Assembly (NCBI GenBank): GCA_900543475.1
Contig: UQRU01000105.1
Location: forward strand, 1-7,358
Length of the DNA: 7,358 nucleotides
Direction of reading: 5' to 3'
Source of the DNA: an uncultured Eubacteriales bacterium
GTDB lineage: Bacteria > Bacillota > Clostridia > Christensenellales > CAG-138
Part shown: positions 1-4,871 of the stretch, one piece after another
Position numbering within the stretch: the stretch's first letter is position 1
Layout: every line of letters begins with the position of its first letter
Notes under the pieces: generated by a model
What the model was told of the DNA's origin: nothing
The model's input: only the letters and a program-made list of their open reading frames with translations
Databases searched by the model: none
Made by a program: the position numbers and the translations under genes

Positions 1-12
1 CCAGGGAGCTAT

Positions 13-44
13 GCAAGGAAACCCTTGCTACGCAAGGCTTTTTG
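13..44 (+). terminator. Possible terminator or attenuator with two alternative hairpins at the left edge
   Basis: GCAAGG occurs at 13-18 and again at 32-37, and CCTTGC at 23-28 can pair with either copy. The second pairing (23-28 with 32-37, loop TAC) is followed directly by C and five T's at 39-43. That is the shape of a short intrinsic terminator read on the plus strand, and the first pairing would block it. Any gene it serves lies outside the window to the left, so its role is inferred. The stem is only 6 bp. Confidence 0.35.
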
Positions 45-73
45 CGGATTTGACGCGCATGTCGCCAAATCCG
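45..73. repeat. Inverted repeat, 8-bp arms
   Basis: CGGATTTG at 45-52 is complementary to CAAATCCG at 66-73, with a 13-nt loop. No T tract follows on either strand, so I do not call a terminator. It sits in the gene-free stretch 1-165, downstream of the XRE gene. Confidence 0.35.
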
Positions 74-130
74 ATTAAAGCCTAAAAGGGCCGCGATCTT
101 CCATTCGCCAGAGGTTTTTCGACAGGCTGT

Positions 131-156
131 TGGCCGCAAAGTATGCTTTGCGGCCA
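131..156 (-). terminator. Strong hairpin just after the XRE gene (terminator-like, no U tract)
   Basis: TGGCCGCAAAG at 131-141 pairs perfectly with CTTTGCGGCCA at 146-156, leaving a 4-nt loop. It starts nine bases after the stop codon of the XRE regulator gene and is the first strong hairpin past the membrane-protein/XRE operon. It lacks a run of T's on either strand, so it may stabilise the 3' end of the mRNA rather than terminate by itself. Confidence 0.45.
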
Positions 157-165
157 TTCGCTTTC

Positions 166-399
166 TCAAGGGGAAGGTCCGTCCGGCCCGGAAAGGGACA
201 CCGGGCCTTCCACGGTAAACACATCCTCGATGGATACGCCAAACACCTTGGCGATGTTCCAGGCCAGCGCCAGGGAAGGATTGTACCGGCCTTTTTCCAG
301 GTTGCCGATGGTCTCCCGCCGCACCCCTACGGCCTGAGCCAACGCCTCTTGCTTCATGTGATATCTGGCCCGGTATTCCCGGATCCTATTCGTGATCAT
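166..399 (-). CDS. XRE-family helix-turn-helix regulator, 77 aa
   Basis: This is a small Cro/CI-type DNA-binding protein, probably the repressor of its own operon. The protein is almost only the HTH_3 domain: KQEALAQAVGVRRETIGNLE (about residues 16-35) holds the helix-turn-helix, followed by the typical YNPSLALAWNIAKVFGVSIE segment. A short Pro/Gly/Ser tail ends it. The reading frame is open further upstream, but I choose the ATG at 399 because it has a good ribosome binding site (AGGAAAGGTGGGG) and the domain starts there at once. It overlaps the end of the upstream membrane-protein gene by 14 nt, so the two are almost certainly co-transcribed and translationally coupled. Regulators of this size next to DUF3796-type membrane proteins are a recurring pair in Clostridia. 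Target sites are inferred: the inverted repeat at 774-808 is the best candidate. Confidence 0.9.
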   Translation of the reverse strand: MITNRIREYRARYHMKQEALAQAVGVRRETIGNLEKGRYNPSLALAWNIAKVFGVSIEDVFTVEGPVSLSGPDGPSP

Positions 400-757
400 G
401 GGCGAGGCCCCACCTTTCCTTGCATCCATAATAGGCTGTGGACAGGGCATAGACCGCCACTGCCACCCCCCAGCCGGCCGAAAGCCCAGCGACAAGCGCC
501 TGCCTGGCCCCCACCCGGCCCAGGAAAAACCCGGCCAAAGCCGCCAGCCCGGCGGTCAGCATCCCCCAATAAAAGGCCCGCGCTGCCGAGCGGTTCATAT
601 ATTCCTCCAGCATCTCATCGGAACGCATAAAGAAGTATTCAAAATCCACCGCAAAGGCGAAAAAGGTCAAAAACAGCTTTTCCTCGCTGAAGATCCCGAT
701 CAGCCCCAGCAGGGACAAACAGCCCATCCAACCATATAAGCTGCCCTTTCGCTTCAT
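386..757 (-). CDS. Small integral membrane protein, DUF3796-like, 123 aa
   Basis: This is a polytopic membrane protein of unknown function. It has a basic N-terminus (MKRKG), hydrophobic segments at about residues 9-24, 28-45, 62-81 and 86-107, and a short charged C-terminus (CKERWGLAHDHE). The FAFAVDFEYFFMRSDE stretch followed by NRSAARAFYWG resembles the DUF3796 family, which is usually encoded beside an XRE regulator, as here. I recall the family from pattern only. The start at 757 has AGGAGG at good spacing. A much longer reading frame continues upstream through the neighbouring gene, but it has no start support and crosses a promoter. A sigma-A promoter lies about 45 nt upstream. The arrangement suggests that the membrane protein and its DNA-binding partner act as a pair, possibly sensing envelope stress or a compound. 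That part is inference. Confidence 0.85.
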   Translation of the reverse strand: MKRKGSLYGWMGCLSLLGLIGIFSEEKLFLTFFAFAVDFEYFFMRSDEMLEEYMNRSAARAFYWGMLTAGLAALAGFFLGRVGARQALVAGLSAGWGVAVAVYALSTAYYGCKERWGLAHDHE

Positions 758-773
758 AAACAACCTCCTGATA

Positions 774-808
774 TGGTATATTTCGCACTCTATGATAAAA
801 ATATACCA
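774..808. promoter_or_regulatory. Inverted repeat over the -10 box, probable operator of the XRE regulator
   Basis: TGGTATATTT at 774-783 and AAATATACCA at 799-808 form a perfect 10-bp inverted repeat with a 15-bp spacer. The right arm contains the -10 hexamer of the minus-strand promoter, and the left arm lies just downstream of the expected transcription start. Because the right arm would not be transcribed, this fits a DNA operator better than an RNA hairpin. An XRE repressor is encoded in the operon, so autorepression is the simplest reading. Confidence 0.55.
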
Positions 809-828
809 CATAATTAAACGGATGGCAA
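800..828 (-). promoter_or_regulatory. Sigma-A promoter of the membrane protein/XRE operon
   Basis: On the minus strand TTGCCA (823-828) and TATATT (800-805) are separated by exactly 17 bp, close to the consensus TTGACA/TATAAT. The expected start of transcription is near 793, giving a leader of about 35 nt before the start codon at 757. The region is AT-rich in an otherwise GC-rich window. Confidence 0.7.
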
Positions 829-849
829 GGGGGGGAAATGAAACGTAGC

Positions 850-1257
850 TCAGGCGCGCCTGGGGCGCTTGGCCAGGGCAAAGGCGCAGGCCTCCTGGAG
901 CCAGGCGAGAAGCTGGGCGTCGATTTGATCCGGAGCGTCGATGAGGATGTGATGGGTCCAACGGCCGGGATAGGGCTCTACCGCCATGGCGATCCGGGGG
1001 GAATCCAACGGAGCGGGCAGGCCCAGGGTCAGAACGATGCAATGGGCCGGCCAGTCCTTTCGCCTGCGGATGGGCAGGGATACGGCGGCAAACAGGTGCC
1101 GCTGATAAAAGCTGATCTGGGTCTTTTGTATCTTGACCTGGGCTTGGGGAAACGCCGCGTCCATGGCCTTGTACAGGGCGGCGTATAGGGCGGCTTCTTT
1201 TGGCCGGTCTTGAAAGAAACAGGCAAGATCCATCGGGTATTGTTCGCTGGTCTCCAC
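850..1257 (-). CDS. DUF5655 domain protein, 135 aa
   Basis: This is a soluble cytosolic protein of unknown biochemical function, with no signal peptide or membrane segment. It matches DUF5655 as I know it from Clostridia: an N-terminal helix pair (CFFQDRPKEAALYAALYKAM), a VKIQKTQISFYQRHLFAAVSLP strand block, the motif SPRIAMAVEPYPGRWTHH, and a C-terminal helix (LLAWLQEACAFALAK). The length suits a single complete domain. The start matters: a GTG at 1266 lies inside the ribosome binding site itself (AGGAGGTG, 1264-1271), so I use the GTG at 1257, eight bases from GGAGG. It has its own extended -10 promoter, and the operon of the membrane protein and XRE regulator downstream also has its own, so it is probably a single-gene unit. 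No clear terminator follows in the 92-base gap. Confidence 0.85.
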   Translation of the reverse strand: METSEQYPMDLACFFQDRPKEAALYAALYKAMDAAFPQAQVKIQKTQISFYQRHLFAAVSLPIRRRKDWPAHCIVLTLGLPAPLDSPRIAMAVEPYPGRWTHHILIDAPDQIDAQLLAWLQEACAFALAKRPRRA

Positions 1258-1263
1258 AGGGTT

Positions 1264-1272
1264 CACCTCCTA
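1264..1272 (-). promoter_or_regulatory. Full-length ribosome binding site that decides the DUF5655 start
   Basis: The minus strand reads TAGGAGGTG, an uninterrupted anti-16S match. Its terminal GTG is a possible start codon but would overlap the binding site. The next in-frame GTG at 1257 is at the normal distance. Confidence 0.7.
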
Positions 1273-1282
1273 GGATAGCTCC

Positions 1283-1312
1283 ATTGTAGCAGAAACCCGC
1301 CGGGAACGCCAA
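1283..1312 (-). promoter_or_regulatory. Extended -10 promoter of the DUF5655 gene
   Basis: On the minus strand TTGGCG (1307-1312) lies 18 bp from TACAAT (1283-1288), and the -10 is preceded by TGC, the TG-extended form. Transcription should start near 1276, giving a very short leader that holds the ribosome binding site. Confidence 0.65.
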
Positions 1313-1338
1313 CCGGCCGGTCTTGCCTAAGGGGCGCC

Positions 1339-1359
1339 GGGCGGTCCATGCCACCGCCC
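1339..1359 (-). terminator. GC hairpin after the intact lipoprotein gene
   Basis: GGGCGGT at 1339-1345 pairs with ACCGCCC at 1353-1359 (7 bp, loop of 7). It starts about 20 nt after the stop codon of the intact lipoprotein gene. No T run follows on the minus strand, so termination is only likely, not shown. Confidence 0.35.
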
Positions 1360-1378
1360 CAACCCCCTGGGTTTCATC

Positions 1379-2548
1379 CTAGGGTTTTTCATATTCCATG
1401 CCGTTGGCTTCTAGGACAGCTTCCCAACCGTCCTCGGATCCTGTCGCCAACACCCACTGGGCCCAAAGGGCCCCTGGGTCTTGGCTTTCGGCGGCCGTTT
1501 TTAGCTGGTCTTGAAAGGGCTGGAAATAGATGCTATGGGGGAAAGAACAGGCGCCGGAGCGCCGGTCGACCCAGCTGCCCTTCCCCTCCAGGAAATAGGC
1601 GGTATTGGTTTGGGCGTCATAACGGATCTGGATGGGGTCCGTGCGGGTCCAGTCGTATTTCGTCCCTGCAAACTGCGGGCTTTCCATGTCGATCATGCGG
1701 AATAGGCGGGAGGTGGCCTCCATGGTGATGGTGAACCCCAGATCATCCTCCTGGATCGTAGCCTCGGAAAGCGCGCCCTGAAAATCCCACCACCCCATAG
1801 GCGACCAGCTGCTCATCTCCAATGTTCTGGGCGAATAGCATAAGGGGATGGAGCCAGTGCGTAGATTTAGCCAGTCTGTGGCTTCCACCCCTACGCCGGT
1901 GCCATAGATGTCATCGTAGGTGCGTACCAGGAAGGGAATGCCGCAATAATTTACAAAGGAAACGTCCCAGGTACGGAAAAAACAATATTGAATGCCCACC
2001 GGCATAATAGCGCCGTCCGCCTCAATGCGGAAAAGCAGCAGCAAAAACTCGGATAAACTTTGAAGCCGGATGTAGGCAATCCCTACGTCATACAGGATGG
2101 ATTGGGTGAGCTGCAGGTGTTCCGAAGAAAAGATACTGGCGATGTCTTTTTTTGCGTAGTCGTCAGGCTGTAGCGCTACCTGTGCCTGCTGGCCGGGGGG
2201 CAAATATTGGGGAAAAAACGAAATGGCCTGCTCCAGCTCTCGCCCCCGGTTGGCTTCCAGCGCTTGGTAAATCGCCTGGAACAGCCCATCGTCCCGGCCG
2301 GTGTAGCTGGCGGTAATCGGGGTATAGGAATAAGAAAGGGAACGGCCCGCAGGAGAAATAGGTGTTGGGCGCGGCGCGCTTGTGCGGGCCGGCGTGGGCG
2401 TGGGGATGCCGGCGGGAGATGGGGAAGGGCTGGATAGGGCCTGGGCTGCGGTAGGCGTAGGGACGGCCGAAGGCGCAGGCACGGACTGGGGGGCGCAGCC
2501 CCACAAGGCCAGCAGGGCCAGCAGCAGGCGAAGGAGCCGGAGGGGCAT
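1379..2548 (-). CDS. Mosaic surface lipoprotein, intact copy, 389 aa
   Basis: I do not recognise the family. The N-terminus is a lipoprotein signal peptide (MPLRLLRLLLALLALWGC) with the lipobox L-W-G-C and the modified cysteine at residue 18, so the protein should be anchored to the outer face of the membrane. Residues 19-68 are a Pro/Ser/Thr linker with PTP and SPSP repeats. A predicted helix follows (GLFQAIYQALEANRGRELEQ, from residue 88). Then comes an alpha/beta-looking domain to the C-terminus with TWDVSFVNYCGIPFL (about 193-207), QEDDLGFTITMEATSRLFR (about 266-284) and DWTRTDPIQIRYDA (about 299-312). The start is the ATG at 2548 with AAGGCGGTG upstream. An upstream in-frame ATG at 2632 has no binding site and would bury the signal peptide. 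The frame is complete. A frameshifted tandem paralogue lies directly upstream with the same leader. Function is unknown; a surface or envelope role follows only from the lipobox. Confidence 0.88.
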   Translation of the reverse strand: MPLRLLRLLLALLALWGCAPQSVPAPSAVPTPTAAQALSSPSPSPAGIPTPTPARTSAPRPTPISPAGRSLSYSYTPITASYTGRDDGLFQAIYQALEANRGRELEQAISFFPQYLPPGQQAQVALQPDDYAKKDIASIFSSEHLQLTQSILYDVGIAYIRLQSLSEFLLLLFRIEADGAIMPVGIQYCFFRTWDVSFVNYCGIPFLVRTYDDIYGTGVGVEATDWLNLRTGSIPLCYSPRTLEMSSWSPMGWWDFQGALSEATIQEDDLGFTITMEATSRLFRMIDMESPQFAGTKYDWTRTDPIQIRYDAQTNTAYFLEGKGSWVDRRSGACSFPHSIYFQPFQDQLKTAAESQDPGALWAQWVLATGSEDGWEAVLEANGMEYEKP

Positions 2549-2664
2549 GGGATCACCGCCTTTACATGGGATGCTGGGGGCGTTTTGAGAACGGCAAGCC
2601 GAAGGGAATACGGATAGGAAAAGGATAGGCATTTACGAAGGGAAGCATACCTGTGGGAGGAGGC
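2549..2664 (-). promoter_or_regulatory. Duplicated leader of the lipoprotein genes, copy A
   Basis: These 116 bases upstream of the intact gene are nearly identical to 3860-3975 upstream of the second copy; the shift is 1311. They hold the binding site AAGGCGG and a nested direct repeat: GGATAGG at 2612-2618 and 2623-2629 (11-bp period), flanked by CGAAGGGAA at 2600-2608 and 2636-2644. I see no convincing -35/-10 pair, so the promoter, if it is here, may depend on an activator or another sigma factor. Confidence 0.5.
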
Positions 2665-2674
2665 AGGCCCCTGC

Positions 2675-2693
2675 CGCCCCAAACCACGGGGCG
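2675..2693 (-). terminator. Hairpin touching the stop codon of the broken lipoprotein gene
   Basis: CGCCCC at 2675-2680 pairs with GGGGCG at 2688-2693, immediately after the TAA at 2694-2696. A second small palindrome (GGCAGG/CCTGCC) follows on the minus strand. There is no T run, so it is a weak terminator at best and read-through into the intact copy is possible. Confidence 0.35.
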
Positions 2694-3859
2694 TTAATCC
2701 TCCGGTTCTACATACTCGATGCCGTTGTTGGCCAGCAGCTGCTCCCAGTCTCCAAAATTGCTTAACGCCCACTGGGCCCATAGGGACCCTGGGTCTTGGC
2801 TTTCGGCGGCCTCCCGCAAGGGCTTGAGAAAAAGCCGGGTAGGCAGGACGGAAGAATAGCTGGAGGAGGCGCTTTGGTCAACCCAGCTTCCGTTCCCTTC
2901 CAAGAAATAGGCGATATTGCCCCGTGCGTCGTAACGGATCTGGATGGGGTCCGTGCGGGTCCAGTCGTATTCCGTTCCTGGGAAAAGCGGATCGCTGATC
3001 TCCCGGAATAGGCGAGAGGTGGCCTCCATGGCGATGGTGAAGCCCAGGTCATCCTCCTGGATCGTCGGCTCGGAAAGCTCGCCCCGAAACTGGGTCCAGC
3101 CCAAGGGTGACCAGGCTTGATCGCCGCTGATCAAGGTGGAGCGATAGCAGATCTGCAACTGGTTGGCCTGTAGGTTATATACCAGTCCGTGCGAACCACC
3201 AGAAGGCCGGTGCCATACGCATCATCGTAGGTTTGTATCAGGAAGGGTATGCCGCAATAATTTACAAAGGAAACGTCCCAGGTGCGGTCGTTGCAATATT
3301 TTGCCCCAACGGGGAGAAAGGCGCCGCTCTCCTCGATGTAAAAGAGCAGATACATGGAATCAAAGGACAGGTCTAAACGGATATAGGCCATCCCTTGCTC
3401 CGAGAGAACCGCCTGGGTGATTTCAGGTTGGGCGGCGGAAGCGATGGCCTCAAAATAAAGATCGGAATAGTCGCCCCGCAGAAAATCCAACTGGGCCTGC
3501 TGGCCGGGGGGCAAATATTGGGGAAAAAACGAAATGGCCTGCTCCAGCTCTCGCCCCCGGTTGGCTTCCAGCGCTTGGTAAATCGCCTGGAACAGCCCAT
3601 CGTCCCGGCCGGTGTAGTGGACGGCTATGGGGATATAGGTTTCGTCAAAGACTGCGCCCAAGGGGGAAATGGGTTCCGGGCGCGGCGCGCTTGTGCGGGC
3701 CGGCGTGGGCATGGGGATGCCGGCGGGGGATGGGGAAGGGCTGGATAGGGCCTGGGCTGCGGTAGGCGTAGGGACGGCCGAAGGCGCAGGCATGGACTGG
3801 GGCGCGCAGCCCCACAAGGCCAGCAGGGCCAGCAGCAGGGGAAGGAGCCGGAGGGGCAT
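2694..3859 (-). pseudogene. Mosaic surface lipoprotein, frameshifted upstream copy
   Basis: This is a paralogue of the intact gene at 1379-2548, with the same lipobox signal peptide (ALLALWGCAPQ), the same Pro/Ser/Thr linker and the same blocks in the same order. After residues TDWY the frame is lost: the minus strand reads TGG TAT ATA ACC and stops at 3131, giving a 242-residue product. Removing two bases from the TATATA at 3176-3181 restores TGG TAT AAC CTA, and the alignment with the paralogue (DWLNL) then continues to the TAA at 2694. The repaired protein would be 387 aa against 389. A TTG-started fragment from 3158 has no ribosome binding site. The rest is free of further lesions, so the break is recent, a switchable state, or a sequencing error. 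The truncated form would still be exported and lipidated. Confidence 0.85.
3176..3181 (-). other. Frameshift site: extra dinucleotide in a TA tract
   Basis: The plus strand reads TATATA at these positions. The intact paralogue needs a tract two bases shorter for its frame. Slippage by one TA unit is the simplest cause. Confidence 0.65.
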
Positions 3860-3975
3860 GGGATCACCGCCTTTACATGGGATGCTGGGGGCGTTTTGGA
3901 AACGGCAAGCCGAAGGGAATACGGATAGGAAAAGGATAGGCATTTACGAAGGGAAGCATACCTGTGGGAGGAGGC
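3860..3975 (-). promoter_or_regulatory. Duplicated leader of the lipoprotein genes, copy B
   Basis: This is nearly identical to 2549-2664, including the ribosome binding site and the GGATAGG pair (3923-3929 and 3934-3940). Similarity to copy A ends at 3975, just where the palindromic element begins. As in copy A, no standard sigma-A promoter is evident. Confidence 0.5.
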
Positions 3976-3980
3976 CGGCC

Positions 3981-4134
3981 GGGGCGCCGGGGGGGGCGGC
4001 GGCGTTTGGCGGTCCGGGGGCCCCCAGGGCCCCCGGACCTGCCAAACAAAAAGCGCGAGGCCCGGGGCCTTTGGCCCCCGGCCCCCCGCGTTTCAGGGCG
4101 CGAAGCGCCCAGCCGCCGCCCCCCCCGGGCCCCT
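3981..4134 (+). repeat. Multi-arm palindromic GC element, copy 1
   Basis: This fills the largest part of the 328-base gene gap at 3860-4187. The outer stem is 3987-4003 with 4112-4128 (17 bp), with weaker pairing beyond. Inside are three arms. Arm A has GTTTGGC (4004-4010) with GCCAAAC (4041-4047), a bulged T at 4040, and a 13-bp stem 4011-4023/4027-4039 closing on a CCA loop. Then come five A's (4048-4052). Arm B is an imperfect GC stem at about 4050-4093. Arm C is GGGCGC/GCGCCC with loop GAA (4096-4110). The same skeleton recurs inverted at 7179-7321. It could be a mobile palindromic repeat, a structured RNA, or both. Reading frames through it are low-complexity artefacts. Confidence 0.8.
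4048..4093 (-). terminator. Arm B of copy 1 acting as terminator of the NlpC/P60 operon
   Basis: Read on the minus strand, the imperfect GC stem (GGGGCC, loop AAA, GGCCCC at its tip) ends in CGCGC and then TTTTTGTTT. That is the layout of an intrinsic terminator about 100 nt after the stop of the membrane-protein gene. The stem has bulges. Confidence 0.5.
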
Positions 4135-4187
4135 TGGGCAACCGCCCACGCCAAAAAGGCGGGAGGTTCGCCGGCCTGGGGGATGGG

Positions 4188-4871
4188 TCACGCCTCCCGG
4201 GTGGTCTCTTGGCCGTCGTCCGCAGCGGGGGCGGAGGGGTCCGCAGGCCCGGCAGGGGAGGCGGGGGGCTGGGCAGCGGCCCGCCGGAAGGGGAAAATGC
4301 CCCGCTTATAGCATAGGCCCGCCAGCACGGCGCACACCAGGAGCAGCAGAATCAAGTAGACATAGCCGGGGATGCCGGTAGCCGGGCTGGCAGAGGGCTG
4401 GGAGCTGGCAGCGGCAGGCTGCTGCGCCTGGGTTTGCTGGGTATCCCCCGGCGCCTCCAGAGCCAGGGTATGGGCGGCGTAGCCATCCGCTTCCTGGATG
4501 CTGCCATCCGCCGCCACCAGCTTGGCCCAAACCTCCACGGCTTCCTCCCCCACCTGGGCAACGAACACCAGGGTATCCCCCTTGTCCAGGGCGTCCGCCA
4601 TGATCACGCAGCCATCGCTGCCGTAGATCACCTCGTAGGGGCCGCTGGCTTTCACCTGCACGCTGTCCGGCTGGAGGGAAACGCCGCTGGATAGGGAAAA
4701 CCGCAATACGCAATTGGTCATATCCGCCGGCAGCACATAGGTATAGGCAATGGTATCCCCCGGGCTGACTACGGAATCCGGCGCAGGTTCCGCGTCCAAG
4801 GCCAGGGCAGGGAGGCCGGCAAAGAGCAATAGGCTTGCCAGCAGCAGGGAAAACAGGACACGCGTTTTCAT
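4188..4871 (-). CDS. Single-pass membrane protein with extracellular domain, 227 aa
   Basis: Residues 1-24 are a signal peptide ([20 protein letters not shown], then PALA). Residues about 26-140 form a beta-rich extracellular domain that opens with [20 protein letters not shown] and resembles the Ig-like DUF11 or cohesin-type folds; the family is not certain. It has two cysteines (54 and 88) that could form a disulfide. A Gln/Ala/Ser/Pro linker (about 141-167) leads to one membrane helix ([20 protein letters not shown], 169-188), a basic stop-transfer segment (KRGIFPFRR), and a Pro/Ala-rich cytoplasmic tail ending in acidic residues. There is no LPXTG motif, so it is membrane-anchored rather than sortase-linked. 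The start ATG at 4871 overlaps the stop of the NlpC/P60 gene as ATGA, and GGAGG lies 10 nt upstream. The coupling suggests it anchors or assists the hydrolase; this is inference. Confidence 0.85.
   Translation of the reverse strand: MKTRVLFSLLLASLLLFAGLPALALDAEPAPDSVVSPGDTIAYTYVLPADMTNCVLRFSLSSGVSLQPDSVQVKASGPYEVIYGSDGCVIMADALDKGDTLVFVAQVGEEAVEVWAKLVAADGSIQEADGYAAHTLALEAPGDTQQTQAQQPAAASSQPSASPATGIPGYVYLILLLLVCAVLAGLCYKRGIFPFRRAAAQPPASPAGPADPSAPAADDGQETTREA

Noticed and set aside
386..1354. Long minus-strand open frame of 322 codons covering two genes
   Set aside because: Only its last 123 codons are a real gene with a ribosome binding site. The upstream part is out of frame over the DUF5655 gene and crosses the promoter at 800-828.
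2546..2632. Upstream ATG at 2632 (and 3943 in the other copy) as start of the lipoproteins
   Set aside because: No ribosome binding site, and it would put 28 residues before the lipoprotein signal peptide. The ATG 84 bases downstream has both.
2694..3158. Separate downstream gene starting at TTG 3158
   Set aside because: No ribosome binding site; it aligns as the second half of the paralogue, so it is the tail of a frameshifted gene.
3170..3185. Programmed ribosomal frameshift in the lipoprotein copy
   Set aside because: The minus-strand TGG TAT ATA ACC has no slippery heptamer, and the intact sister gene needs no shift.
3873..4316. Several overlapping Gly/Pro/Arg-rich frames on both strands
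   Set aside because: They are artefacts of the GC-rich palindromic element copy 1 and its flanks, with no start signals and no recognisable domain.
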